Shown here in pieces: positions 1 to 9,108 of a DNA stretch of 64,000 bases; position 1 is the stretch's first letter, and each line of letters starts with the position of its first letter. The DNA is from CAYLJO01 sp964383905. GTDB taxonomy: Bacteria; Acidobacteriota; Blastocatellia; Pyrinomonadales; Pyrinomonadaceae. The DNA is taken from the NCBI GenBank assembly GCA_964383905.1, contig CAYLJO010000002.1, positions 1 through 64,000 on the forward strand. The letters run 5' to 3'. The notes beneath the pieces were generated by a model. It was not told the DNA's origin. It saw only the letters and a list, made by a program, of their open reading frames with translations, and ran no database searches. The translations under genes and the position numbers were made by a program.

Positions 1-237
1 TATTCAAGCAGTTCATCAAACTCTATTTTGGTTACGATTCTCCCTAATTACCTAATAATTTTAGCGTTATTAATCAAGAATAGAGAATTTGAGCTTGACC
101 TGAGGGACATCAAAATGGTTCCACAAGAGCAGACCTGCATCCCACGCGCGGATCGTTTAGGCTCAATTTGGGGCTGCAGCCAAGATGCACAGTTCCCCGT
201 CTGCATCATGGTGTGGGGTGCTTCTTACAACACGGCT

Positions 238-420
238 ATGAAGGTTCCGAAATCTTTTTCAGCAGAAACACCGCAACCTGAAGAAGCGGATGATGCGCTG
301 ACGGATGTGGCACGCGAGGAACGCGAGTATGTACGTCGTCGCCTGGCAGAGCAGTTGCGGCGCGAACCCACTGAAGAAGAGATTAACGAATGGCTGCGCC
401 AGCAGACTGAAGGCTACTGA
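238..420 (+). CDS. Small charged hypothetical protein (60 aa)
   Basis: Sixty codons from ATG 238 to TGA. The product is very hydrophilic and predicted helical, with Glu/Arg runs such as REEREYVRRRLAEQLRREP and a C-terminal EEINEWLRQ. No domain is recognised, no signal peptide and no membrane segment. The open frame continues upstream to 28, but that part (Leu/Ile-rich, then low-similarity sequence) does not look like the same protein, so the internal ATG is preferred. No good Shine-Dalgarno sequence lies before it, which lowers confidence. A helical DNA- or protein-binding accessory role is possible but not shown. Confidence 0.45.
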   Translation: MKVPKSFSAETPQPEEADDALTDVAREEREYVRRRLAEQLRREPTEEEINEWLRQQTEGY

Positions 421-605
421 GGGCAAAACTGTGTGCCTTTCGTTGATTCACGCGACGAAAATATTTCTCCTTACAGACTTATCCGGTCGTAAGGATTCCC
501 ACACGCCACAGGCGACATCTCACCTAACGACAAAACAAAGCGGCGCGCCGGCTTGAACGATGCGCGACGCGCTGCTTGTTCCTTGAAGTATTGTTCCCGC
601 GAAGG

Positions 606-1265
606 CTACGGATTCGTGCCGCCTGAAACGATAATTTGATTATCAACCTTCAGTACGCCTTTGACGCTGTTTACCAGCCTCTCGACCTGCCGCTTCTGAT
701 CCGGCGTATTGACCGTGCCCGTGAGTGTTACGTGGCCGTTAACGACAGTCGCCGTTACGCCGAGCGAAGAAAGCGCGGGATCATCCATGAGCTTCTTATC
801 TATGTTTGACTGAATCGTCGTGTCGTCGACGCTAGTTTTGCTCGTCCTCGTCGGGCCTGTGCCGGTCGTCGTGGTCGTCGAAGATGACGATGTGGTTGAG
901 GTTGCCGGAGGGACGATGATCGGTTGTGTTTGTGTTGCCGGCGGCGCCTGTTGAATGATCACCGGCTGCTGCGGCGGCTGGACAGGGGCAGGCTGCTGAA
1001 TGATCGTTGTTTGCGGTACGGGCGTTGGTTGTTGAACTGCCACACGAGCATTCGCGTTGGCCGTGTCATCCCGGTTGTTCATGAGAAATAGAAAGAGAAT
1101 TGTTACCAGAGCAACCGCGGCAATCACTAACGCGGCGACCATCCCGGTTGACACTCCGCTACGTTCAGGCACTCGAGCGGTCTCGCTTCGCACCATCTCG
1201 CGCCGCGCGTTAGGCGTCTCGACCACCACGCGGCTCTTATGTTGCTGTTCTTCATTGTATGACAT
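606..1265 (-). CDS. Single-pass membrane protein with C-terminal BON domain
   Basis: The 219-residue product has a charged cytoplasmic N-terminus, one membrane helix at about residues 39-63, a long Pro/Gln then Ser/Thr-rich linker (about 70-150), and a C-terminal BON domain (about 150-214) with the typical SLGVTATVVNGHVTLTGTV core. BON domains are found in envelope and osmotic-stress proteins and are thought to contact phospholipid surfaces (family knowledge). The start is well supported: a strong GGAGGTAAGGAG ribosome site sits just upstream on the minus strand. It stands alone. An envelope-stress or periplasmic structural role is inferred. Confidence 0.8.
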   Translation of the reverse strand: MSYNEEQQHKSRVVVETPNARREMVRSETARVPERSGVSTGMVAALVIAAVALVTILFLFLMNNRDDTANANARVAVQQPTPVPQTTIIQQPAPVQPPQQPVIIQQAPPATQTQPIIVPPATSTTSSSSTTTTTGTGPTRTSKTSVDDTTIQSNIDKKLMDDPALSSLGVTATVVNGHVTLTGTVNTPDQKRQVERLVNSVKGVLKVDNQIIVSGGTNP

Positions 1266-1725
1266 AAGTTCTTCTCCTTACCTCCTAATGTGTTAGCTTT
1301 GCGAGGCTTCCTTTAGTTGAACATTTAATGGCCTGTCAAATCGCGCATAAGAGAGGATGGCTCTCCTTGCGAGTAACCCTTGTCCGAAAATCCGATTCCA
1401 GGAGAAAAGATTCTCTTCAATCATACCGGAGCAAATTGTATTCCGTAGGTCATCTTGACCACCTTGGAATGCGAATACTTCGGTTTTCTTCAATTATTTC
1501 ATGGTTTTAGCAAACTCGAGGCCACTGCGCTGTGCTAATAACTGCACGGCTGAGCGTATGCATTTAATGCTCTCGCGCCATGGGCAAAGATTCAAAGCTG
1601 AGCGAAAATTGTTCGACTCAAAGATCCACCATTACGAGGCTTCATTAACCTGAGGCGTCGGGTGTGTTCCCATGCGTGCATCTTTTGATTGACCGTCATG
1701 TTTGCGGTCTCGCATAATCCCGTCC
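1266..1725. other. Intergenic stretch between divergent genes
   Basis: About 460 bases separate the divergently transcribed BON protein and HDAC-like genes. It should hold both promoters, but I see no convincing -35/-10 pair. A 66-codon minus-strand frame (1293-1493) has no recognisable domain and is not called. Confidence 0.5.
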
Positions 1726-2688
1726 ATGACAACCGCAATTATTCATCATCCGGTTTACAGGGAGCACGACACGGGCGATCATCATCCCGAAAGGAGTGCC
1801 CGCTACACGGTCGTGATGGAGGCGCTGCGCAACGACGCAGAACTCTGGCCGAGACTTCGGGAGTTTGAAGCGACAGAAGCTAGGCGTGGTGAGGTGCAGG
1901 CGTGTCATACCCCCCAGCACTATAAGGCGGTAGAGCGTGCGGTGAGCGAAGGGCTGGGTTACCTTGATGCCGATACGATCGTCTCAATGCGTTCGATGGA
2001 TGCGGCGTTGCGTGGCGCCGGCGGCGCGTGCCGCGCTGTAGACGTATTAATGGAGGGTCTTGCGCACAACGCCTTTCTTCCCGTGCGCCCGCCCGGGCAT
2101 CATGCGACCTTCGAGCGCGCGATGGGTTTCTGCTTATTCAATAACGTCGCGATCGCCGCGCGTTATGCGCAAGCACATTATCCCGAGATTGAGCGGGTCG
2201 CCATCGTTGACTGGGATGTGCATCATGGTAATGGGACGCAGGGCATCTTCTATGATGATCCCTCCGTCTTCTACTTCTCAATGCATCAATACCCCTGGTA
2301 TCCAGGTACGGGCGCGCGTGGCGAGACGGGGGTAGGGCGCGGACGTGGATTCACTTTGAACATACCCACCCGCGCGCGAACCCCGCGCCGGGAGCAGCGG
2401 CAAATGTTTGACGCAGCGCTGGCGGAGATTAGCGCCAGGTTTAAACCCGATTTGATCCTCATTTCGGCCGGATTCGACGCGCACGGGAGTGATCCGCTGG
2501 GCCAGTTAATGCTTGAAGATGAGGACTTTGTGTTGATGACCCAAGCGGTCAGGCAGTGGGCGGAGGGCACGTGTGCCGGTCGTATTATCTCTTGTCTGGA
2601 AGGTGGATATAATTTGGGCACGCTGGGTGAGACGGTGCGCGCGCACGTCCGCGCGCTTGAGAAAATAGAGGGTGAAAACGCTGGATAG
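1726..2688 (+). CDS. Histone deacetylase family / acetoin-utilisation-like deacetylase
   Basis: A 320-residue zinc-dependent deacetylase of the HDAC/AcuC/acetylpolyamine amidohydrolase superfamily. Visible signature motifs, in order: RPPGHHA (active-site His pair), GFCLFNN, VDWDVHHGNGTQ (zinc-binding Asp and His), SAGFDAH and DPLG (second zinc Asp), and EGGYNL near the C-terminus. All catalytic positions look intact, so an active enzyme removing acetyl groups from lysine or polyamines is expected. The start at 1726 (MTTAIIHHPVY) is chosen over the upstream frame start at 1702 because bacterial homologues begin close to the first beta-strand. The substrate cannot be read from context. Confidence 0.9.
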   Translation: MTTAIIHHPVYREHDTGDHHPERSARYTVVMEALRNDAELWPRLREFEATEARRGEVQACHTPQHYKAVERAVSEGLGYLDADTIVSMRSMDAALRGAGGACRAVDVLMEGLAHNAFLPVRPPGHHATFERAMGFCLFNNVAIAARYAQAHYPEIERVAIVDWDVHHGNGTQGIFYDDPSVFYFSMHQYPWYPGTGARGETGVGRGRGFTLNIPTRARTPRREQRQMFDAALAEISARFKPDLILISAGFDAHGSDPLGQLMLEDEDFVLMTQAVRQWAEGTCAGRIISCLEGGYNLGTLGETVRAHVRALEKIEGENAG

Positions 2689-2977
2689 TAAAAGTAATGA
2701 CTTCTGTTTTCAGCACTGATTCTTCTATCTAGCGCATACCGTTTCTTCCAATAAAGTTTGTACACTGGCGCAGTCGTGCGGTAAACTCAAGGCTGCTCAG
2801 AAGCTTGGGGCACTCTCGCCAACCGGCCCAGACTTTTGAGGATTCAAGCTGCACATCCGTCGGCGCTCAATCATGGCCGGCGTAGAAGCAGAAATAGATC
2901 GCGAGCGCATGGCGCTCAGATAGAACATGATGAGAGGCGGGCCATCCGACTTCTCTTTTCGGAGGGAGAAAACAGTC

Positions 2978-3280
2978 ATGCCAGACCTTGAGATTACCTG
3001 TGCCGAGTGCGGGACGGCATTCCCCTTTACCGAACGGGAACAGGAATATTACAGGGAGCGCAACCTGAGCCAGCCGAAACGGTGTAAGCAATGCCGCGAT
3101 GCGCGCCGCGCAAATTTTGGAGGCAGCAGAAGCGGTGGCGGCGAGCGCCAACGTTATGAGATCACTTGCGACCAGTGCGGCAAAACAGATAGCGTACCCT
3201 TTAAGCCTTCAACCGGAAGGCCAATCCTGTGTAGCGAATGTTTTAGCGCCAGCCGCGCACAATCCAGTCGCGCCCAATAA
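2978..3280 (+). CDS. Double zinc-ribbon protein (CxxC-x-CxxC type)
   Basis: A 100-residue protein with two treble-clef-like zinc ribbons. The first has CAEC and later CKQC; the second has CDQC and CSEC, separated by a Gly/Ser-rich linker. The spacing resembles the probable zinc-ribbon and CxxC-x17-CxxC families of small bacterial proteins with unknown role. The ATG at 2978 follows a GGAGGGA ribosome site with good spacing, so the longer open frame beginning at 2927 is not used. Nucleic-acid binding or a cold-shock/stress role is possible but unproven. It precedes the enoyl-CoA hydratase gene by about 50 bases. Confidence 0.8.
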   Translation: MPDLEITCAECGTAFPFTEREQEYYRERNLSQPKRCKQCRDARRANFGGSRSGGGERQRYEITCDQCGKTDSVPFKPSTGRPILCSECFSASRAQSSRAQ

Positions 3281-3332
3281 AGGTTTAGCGTCCCCGCTGA
3301 ATTCAAAGCCCGTAACTCGGAACTCGTTTTAG

Positions 3333-4127
3333 ATGAGCTACGAAACGATCCAATTTCAGATGCGCGAGGCGGTCGCCGTCGTCACGCTTAACCGGCCCAC
3401 CGCGCTCAATGCGTTAACAGTGGCGATGGGCCGTGAATTTCAGAGCGCCTTTAGCGAAGCGCGCGATCGTGGGACGCGGGCGATTATTTTAACGGGCGCG
3501 GGCCGCGCTTTCTGCGCCGGCGGCGACTTGCGCGAGATGCAAAGAATGGCGCTGATGGAAGGACGCCTCGAAGCTTTCTTCGATGAACCGCTGCGGCTGA
3601 TTCATGAATGCGTTCTGCTTATCAGGCGAACGCCTGTGCCGGTGGTCGCCGCGGTCAACGGCGTGGCTTCGGGAGCCGGATGTAACCTCGCGCTGGCTTG
3701 CGACCTAGTGCTGGCGGCCGAGAGTGCTCGGTTCAATGAAGCCTTTATCAACGTGGGGTTATCGCCTGATTGCGGCGGCACGTATATCTTGCCGCGATTG
3801 ATAGGGCTGAAACGTGCGGCGGAGCTTTTGATGACCGGCGAGACTCTTGAAGCCCGGCGCGCATTTGAAATAGGAATGATCAACCGGGTCGTGCCGGACG
3901 AGGAACTGATGGATGCGGCGCAGCAACTCGCCGCGCGTCTCGCTAAAGCGCCGACCGCGGCGATTGGACGCGTTAAGGATTTGTTGGATCTGAGCGCGAC
4001 AAACGATTACAGCGCGCAACTTGATCTGGAGCGTCAGGCGCAGATTCGATCAGGGCAAACGAAAGATTTCAGGGAAGGCGTCGCAGCCTTTTTAGAGAAA
4101 CGACCTCCAAACTTTGTCGGGGGGTGA
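3333..4127 (+). CDS. Enoyl-CoA hydratase/isomerase family protein
   Basis: A 264-residue crotonase-fold enzyme acting on acyl-CoA thioesters in the cytoplasm. The oxyanion-hole motif AGRAFCAGGDLREM and the VNGVASGAGCNLALACDL helix are clear. The catalytic loop reads VGLSPDCGGTYILPRLIG, with Pro-Asp where classical hydratases have Glu; this arrangement is more like PaaG or enoyl-CoA isomerases than FadB-type hydratases (inference from family knowledge). It is followed by a good intrinsic terminator, so it is probably the last gene of its transcript. Exact substrate unknown; beta-oxidation or aromatic-acid degradation are the main options. Confidence 0.88.
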   Translation: MSYETIQFQMREAVAVVTLNRPTALNALTVAMGREFQSAFSEARDRGTRAIILTGAGRAFCAGGDLREMQRMALMEGRLEAFFDEPLRLIHECVLLIRRTPVPVVAAVNGVASGAGCNLALACDLVLAAESARFNEAFINVGLSPDCGGTYILPRLIGLKRAAELLMTGETLEARRAFEIGMINRVVPDEELMDAAQQLAARLAKAPTAAIGRVKDLLDLSATNDYSAQLDLERQAQIRSGQTKDFREGVAAFLEKRPPNFVGG

Positions 4128-4158
4128 AACGTTTCAGAAGTATATCGAAGGGCTGCGA

Positions 4159-4189
4159 GCCGCCAGGAGTTAATCCGGCGGCCCTTTTT
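4159..4189 (+). terminator. Intrinsic terminator after enoyl-CoA hydratase gene
   Basis: Six-base perfect GC stem GCCGCC (4159-4164) / GGCGGC (4177-4182), a 12-base loop, and a run of five T at 4185-4189. Confidence 0.8.
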
Positions 4190-4277
4190 ATTGGGAGTAG
4201 GTTCTGGAAGGAAAAAAGAGGCTCAGGGCTAGGATCCGTTCCTAAATTGACCGGTCCCAATCCTGTAGTGGAGAGTT

Positions 4278-5624
4278 ATGGCTTCATTGACGTACACGCA
4301 ACTACTGCTGGGCAATCGTTCGTTCAGGCGATTGTGGGTGGGACAGGTCGTTTCCGAACTCGGCAACTGGTTCAATTTTATCGCCGGGCTGGGGTTGGTG
4401 CGTGCCGTTTCAAGTGCCGCGCCAGAAGTCACGGCAGTGATGCTCGTGGCGCGTCTGGCGCCCTTTGCGCTGCTGGCGCCGCTGGCGGGCGCGGCGGTAG
4501 ACCGCTGGTCGCGCCGGACTGTGATGATCGCGTCGGACCTCGCGCGCTCTCTCTTCGCACTCGGGTTTCTCTTCGTGAGGGGGCCGGAGGATTTGTGGAT
4601 CGCCTACGCCTGCACGGTCGTCTCAACGCTACTGGCAGCTTTCTTTGAAGCCGCGAAGAATGCGGCGGTGCCGAATATCACGGGTGATAACGGACTGCTT
4701 GCGGGCAATGCGCTGATGTTTTCCTCGCGCTTCCTGCTGATGTCGCTCGGCGCGGCCCTCGGCGGCGCCGCTTCGGCCCACTTCGGTTACGAAGTGGCCT
4801 TCGTCATTAATGCCCTATCTTTTATTGTTTCTGCGTTTTCGATCTGGCTCATTCCGGAGAGCCAGACCAGACAAAAGGAAGACCCGGGTGTGTGCGGCAG
4901 CGACGCGACTCAAGCGGAAAATCGCGTGAGCTTCTGGACGGATATTAAGCGAGGTTGGAAATATATCGTGCATCATCGCCTTATCACGGCGATTATCGGC
5001 CTGAACATTTTGTGGGCCGTCGGAGGCGGCGCAGTCAACCTAGTCTATGACCGGCTGGGCGGCGTGGTCTTCGCCGCGCGCAACGCGATAAACAGCGACG
5101 CCAATGTCGCGACACTTTACGCGATGGTGGGCGCAGGCTTATTTGTCGGAATGCTGTTTGCGCGGCGCGTCGGCGCACATGTTGAATTACGAAAGGCGAC
5201 AGCCGGTTTTATCGGCTGGACGATGATAGCGCACGGAATACTTTTTGCGCTGGCGGGACTCATGCCTACTTTAGGGCTGGCGGGTCTGATGTTTTTTCTG
5301 TCGCGCGTCGTGATCGGCGTCGAATTCGCTGTGCAGGATACCCTGCTACTGCGCCTGCTGCCCGATAATCTGCGAGGGCGTGTCTCGATCACAGACCGTG
5401 CGGCGGAAATCTCTGTCATGAGTGTTTCGACGGTGATTGCCGGATGGTCGCTTCATGTGATCACGCCGCGCGGATTAACAATCATTTCCGGGTTGCTGAC
5501 GGCATGCCCTGGCGTTGTGTGGCTCGCCCTCTTCGCGTCGGGCAGATTGCGCTTGCCTGCCGGTTCAAAAGACGCGCAAGCCTCGGAAAAGGTTGATGAA
5601 AGCTTGTTTGCCTCAGCAGGGTGA
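4278..5624 (+). CDS. MFS transporter, MFS_3/EntS-like exporter
   Basis: A 448-residue inner-membrane protein with about twelve hydrophobic helices. It begins with the typical LLLGNRSFRRLWVGQVVSELGNWF of MFS_3 exporters, followed by the loop motif DRWSRRTVMIASDLARS, and contains a long cytoplasmic central loop around residues 195-225. The family includes enterobactin and macrolide exporters, so proton-driven efflux of a small molecule is likely (family knowledge); the substrate is not determinable. The ATG follows GGAGAGTT at short distance. It stands as a single gene between a terminator and the SpoIIE-type phosphatase gene. Confidence 0.85.
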   Translation: MASLTYTQLLLGNRSFRRLWVGQVVSELGNWFNFIAGLGLVRAVSSAAPEVTAVMLVARLAPFALLAPLAGAAVDRWSRRTVMIASDLARSLFALGFLFVRGPEDLWIAYACTVVSTLLAAFFEAAKNAAVPNITGDNGLLAGNALMFSSRFLLMSLGAALGGAASAHFGYEVAFVINALSFIVSAFSIWLIPESQTRQKEDPGVCGSDATQAENRVSFWTDIKRGWKYIVHHRLITAIIGLNILWAVGGGAVNLVYDRLGGVVFAARNAINSDANVATLYAMVGAGLFVGMLFARRVGAHVELRKATAGFIGWTMIAHGILFALAGLMPTLGLAGLMFFLSRVVIGVEFAVQDTLLLRLLPDNLRGRVSITDRAAEISVMSVSTVIAGWSLHVITPRGLTIISGLLTACPGVVWLALFASGRLRLPAGSKDAQASEKVDESLFASAG

Positions 5625-5780
5625 AACGCCGGACACGCGCCGGACGTATAAGGTTTAGCGTTTATAGAGGGGCTCGGGCAGTATGGTTAAACCCGCTTCA
5701 ATCATACATCGTCTTGACTGACATGGGCATAGTTTACCGGTTAACACCTACGACGGCTTAACCCTGGATGGAGAGGAGCT

Positions 5781-8087
5781 ATGCGTAAGCAGATCTACGC
5801 AGTGAATCGGAGATCAAAACAGGTAATAGCGGGCGCACGTAATTGGCTGCGGCGTGTGATGCTGCATGTCGCAATCCTTGCCACCGCGTTATACATTATC
5901 TGGCTGCTCGTGCATAACAGCCGTATCTACCGCGAGCATGGAATCAGTGTGTTGTTTGACGTCATTACGTTTCTCATTGTTTCCGCGGCGGCTGTGTATT
6001 ACGGCCTCAAGGGGCTATTCTGGTTGAAGCGGCGTTTGTTATGGCGGGTGCGGCGGCGCCTGGTCATTACTTACCTGTTTGTCGGGCTCACGCCTATCGT
6101 GCTGCTCGTCTCGCTGGGGATATTGTTTGCCATCACCGTATCGGTCAACAATATGGCGCGCATCGTCACGATGCAGCTGCAAGAGACGAGCAGGCTGGCA
6201 GCGACGAGCGCCCGCAACCTTACCGCCGAACTCACGCGGCTGCCGGCGAATGCCGACGATAGTACCGTTAAATCACTACTTGACCGGCAGATTGCTTTGC
6301 TGCAGTCCTCACTGCCAGGAGCGCGTTTGGCAGTTTGGCGCGGCGCCCCTGCCGGAGAGGATCTGGCCGCCATCGGTCATAGTAGGCTGGCGCAGTTCGT
6401 CAGTGAGCCTGCTGACGCGGCGACGCGCGGCGTCGGCAATGAGACGACACCACCGGGAGCTTCCTTACCTGGGTGGCTACGAGGGCGTGATACGTGGAGC
6501 GGTCTCACGTTTATACGGCCGCCTGGAGGGTCGGGAGAGCCTTTTGATTCTCCGTCGGTGCGAGCGTTAGTGCGCGGGGGGACAAATGACCGGCCCGTCA
6601 CGCTGCTGCTGGTCGTTCCTGTCAGTCGCGCGCTGGTTCAGCACCTGCGCGAAAGAACGAATATAGAGATTCATCCTTTCTTTTACGAGCCCGCACAGGC
6701 TGACATTAATAGCAATGCTGATCTCCCTGAAGGAGAGAGTTCCCACGGAGTACACATCAAAGTAGAGCAATCACAGGGCGCCGGGGAGGAGAGGGTCCGG
6801 CGCACGGTCCTGAACCTCAGAAAGAACCAGTTGGGCGAGCCTATGCAAACGCCGTTGTTTGCCATAACTGTGTCCGCCACTAATTGGCTTGACGGTCAAG
6901 AAGCTAATCGCCTGGCATTCCTGTTCCACTGGACCTTCCCGCAGGCGGTTAAAGAGATTTATGGGAGCAGCCAACTGGGAGAAGGAATTCAGAAAGTGCT
7001 GCTTGTAATTAGCAGTTTCTTTCTCGTGCTGGAGTTGTTGGCGCTGCTCTCCGCCGCCTGGATGACCCGCGCCGTGACCGGCACTGTGCATAGACTTTAC
7101 CAGGCGACCGAGTTCATCAAGCGCGGCGATTTCTCACACCGCGTGCGCGTCCGCTCGCATGACCAACTTGGTGAACTCGCCGAGGCGTTCAATGACATGT
7201 CTGCGAACGTTGAAGCCCTCTTGCACGAGCGGGTCGAGCGCGAGCGGCTCGAACGCGAAGTTGAGATTGCCGCCGAAGTGCAGGCGCAACTCTTCCCGCG
7301 CAGCGTGCCTGACTTACGCACGGCAGAGATCGCCGCCGAGTGCCGGGCGGCCCGCGGTGTGGCGGGAGATTATTATGATTATGTCGAAATTGTCCCTGGT
7401 CTTGTCGCCGTCGCGCTCGGGGATGTGTCGGGCAAGGGCATCTCGGCCTCGCTCGTGATGTCCAATTTGCAGGCGGCCCTACGGGCGCAGGCCACGATCA
7501 CGGCGGAGCGCCTGAGCATGGCAGAGCGGCCGGCGGCCATATCCGTAGGCGGGGCGGGCGATGGCGGCAAGTTGCCGGCACACCTAGCGGCAGAGGCGGA
7601 TATTGATGGCGTGGCTTCACGCATGACACAGAACATCAACGGGCAGCTATGCCAGAGCACCGAAGCTAATCGTTTCGTCACGCTCTTCCTTGCCGTCTAC
7701 GAAGATAACACACGCACATTGCGGTACACTAACGCCGGGCACAACGCCGCCATCCTTGTTCGCGCTGACGGAAGCCTGGAACGACTGGCAACAGGCGGCG
7801 TGGTGGTTGGCGCTTTTGACTGGGCAGAATATGAAGAAGCATCTACGACACTCAACGCCGGCGATCTTCTGTTGATCTTCTCTGATGGCATCAGCGAGGC
7901 TGAACGCGCAACGGGAGAAGAATACGGCGAGGCGCGACTCGAGCAATTCGCCGTCGAGCATGGAGCTTTATCCGCGAGCGAGATGCGACATGCACTCTTC
8001 GCAGAAATAGACGCGTGGTGCGGCGCGCAAGAACGGGGCGACGATCAAACACTCGTGATTCTTAAGTCTAGCGAGTCTGGAGTCTAG
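5781..8087 (+). CDS. Membrane-bound HAMP-SpoIIE (PP2C-type) serine phosphatase
   Basis: A 768-residue sensor phosphatase. Hydrophobic helices lie at about residues 27-48, 54-82 and 93-120, then a poorly conserved extracytoplasmic region (about 120-405), another helix at about 405-433, a HAMP linker (433-490) and a C-terminal SpoIIE/PP2C domain (about 515-768). Metal-binding acids are visible in AGDYYDY, LGDVSGKGISASL, FSDGISEA and RGDDQTL. The family dephosphorylates anti-anti-sigma proteins or similar partners (family knowledge); no partner gene is adjacent. A GGAGAGGAGCT ribosome site supports the start. The last codons (SSESGV) are encoded by a tandem repeat and hairpin, so the tail may be recent. 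Confidence 0.9.
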   Translation: MRKQIYAVNRRSKQVIAGARNWLRRVMLHVAILATALYIIWLLVHNSRIYREHGISVLFDVITFLIVSAAAVYYGLKGLFWLKRRLLWRVRRRLVITYLFVGLTPIVLLVSLGILFAITVSVNNMARIVTMQLQETSRLAATSARNLTAELTRLPANADDSTVKSLLDRQIALLQSSLPGARLAVWRGAPAGEDLAAIGHSRLAQFVSEPADAATRGVGNETTPPGASLPGWLRGRDTWSGLTFIRPPGGSGEPFDSPSVRALVRGGTNDRPVTLLLVVPVSRALVQHLRERTNIEIHPFFYEPAQADINSNADLPEGESSHGVHIKVEQSQGAGEERVRRTVLNLRKNQLGEPMQTPLFAITVSATNWLDGQEANRLAFLFHWTFPQAVKEIYGSSQLGEGIQKVLLVISSFFLVLELLALLSAAWMTRAVTGTVHRLYQATEFIKRGDFSHRVRVRSHDQLGELAEAFNDMSANVEALLHERVERERLEREVEIAAEVQAQLFPRSVPDLRTAEIAAECRAARGVAGDYYDYVEIVPGLVAVALGDVSGKGISASLVMSNLQAALRAQATITAERLSMAERPAAISVGGAGDGGKLPAHLAAEADIDGVASRMTQNINGQLCQSTEANRFVTLFLAVYEDNTRTLRYTNAGHNAAILVRADGSLERLATGGVVVGAFDWAEYEEASTTLNAGDLLLIFSDGISEAERATGEEYGEARLEQFAVEHGALSASEMRHALFAEIDAWCGAQERGDDQTLVILKSSESGV

Positions 8088-8127
8088 CGAGTCTGGAGTC
8101 CGGTTGACTTACAGACTCGCTAGACTC
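8065..8127. terminator. Tandem 16-bp repeat and 15-bp inverted repeat between convergent genes
   Basis: Two copies of AGTCTAGCGAGTCTGG (8065-8080 and 8081-8096) run across the stop codon of the phosphatase gene. The arm GAGTCTAGCGAGTCT (8080-8094) is perfectly complementary to 8113-8127, giving a 15-bp stem with an 18-base loop. It sits between convergent genes and could act as a bidirectional terminator, though no T-tract is present. Confidence 0.6.
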
Positions 8128-8134
8128 CGGGTCT

Positions 8135-9082
8135 TTAGGCTGTGATGATTGCCGCCCGTACCCCCATCAACTCCGAGAAATCCTTGGTATAAATCGCTTC
8201 GACCTTTCGCACGCGGTTGACGCATTCGACCAATTCGTCGGTCGTAATGAAGCCGTTTTCGGTGTGCGCGACGGCCCACGCCGGGAGGTGAGCCGCCGTT
8301 CGAAGCAAATCTTCAACGAAATGCAGATATTGCTGTTTGGTCTCGGCGCGCGCGCCGAGCCGATCCGCCCGTGCTTTCTCCATTTCATCCCAGAAGCCAT
8401 CGCCGCCGCGCAGCCATTCTTCGCGCCACGCTGAGTACGTGTTGTGGCGCCATTCTCGCCCCGGCCGTGGGCGTGGCAGGCGCAGAAAAAGCAGGTCTGT
8501 GCCTTGTCGCTCGGCGATGAAATCTCGCGCCTCCTGATTCACGCTGATGTTGCGTTGGGAGTTGTTGACGGGCGGATGCTGCACCTGCCAGACGCGGCGG
8601 AATATCTTCGACAGCGAGAGGGGTTGACGAAATTGGCGCGTCTCTTCATCGAATGCCAGCACGTAATCGCCAACCATCATCGCGAGCGAGAGGGCCAACG
8701 CCCTTCGCCATGCGGAATTGAGCTTTTCCACATTCTCCCGTACGTTGTCAAACCACCACGCGTCTGCTTCGTTGAACCGTTTGAGTAAGGCTGGATTGCG
8801 GAGTTTATAACGTGGCACATAGGCGTCTCCAAGCGCCAGTTCGACGTCGGCTTCGGTAAGTTGCTCGCTATTATTCTCAATATAAGCCGTCGCCTTCATC
8901 GCGGCCCATCGCGCGAGGTCGTTTGCCGCCACGCGCACGCCCCATCTTTTGAGATAAACACCCAGGTCCGGCTCGCCCGCGAACGGGAGCGCGACGGAGC
9001 GAAATTCTAAACGCCGCAGAACACTCAGCTCAAAAGCGAGCCACCCGTTCGGATTTGCGCTGCAAGGTTTGTACGGTGCCAT
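8135..9082 (-). CDS. D12-class DNA adenine methylase-like protein lacking DPPY
   Basis: A 315-residue protein that resembles D12-class (Dam/M.FokI-like) adenine methyltransferases. LPFAGEPDLGVYL matches the PFAG-type AdoMet motif I, and VAANDLARW matches the following N-D acidic motif. Where the catalytic DPPY is expected, after TDLLFL, the sequence reads RLPRPRPG. A C-terminal IYTKDFSEL segment resembles the final strand of such enzymes. Without DPPY, N6-adenine methylation is doubtful, so the protein may bind AdoMet or DNA without catalysis. No restriction gene is nearby. The family assignment is my reading of motifs, not a search result. Confidence 0.55.
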   Translation of the reverse strand: MAPYKPCSANPNGWLAFELSVLRRLEFRSVALPFAGEPDLGVYLKRWGVRVAANDLARWAAMKATAYIENNSEQLTEADVELALGDAYVPRYKLRNPALLKRFNEADAWWFDNVRENVEKLNSAWRRALALSLAMMVGDYVLAFDEETRQFRQPLSLSKIFRRVWQVQHPPVNNSQRNISVNQEARDFIAERQGTDLLFLRLPRPRPGREWRHNTYSAWREEWLRGGDGFWDEMEKARADRLGARAETKQQYLHFVEDLLRTAAHLPAWAVAHTENGFITTDELVECVNRVRKVEAIYTKDFSELMGVRAAIITA

Positions 9083-9108
9083 AGATTTCAGGAGTCGGTA
9101 GCCACGAA

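Noticed and set aside
1293..1493. 66-codon minus-strand frame upstream of the BON gene
   Set aside because: No recognised domain and no clear ribosome site; lies in the promoter region of two divergent genes.
4124..4648. 174-codon plus-strand frame
   Set aside because: Covers the terminator after the enoyl-CoA hydratase gene and the start of the MFS gene in the wrong frame.
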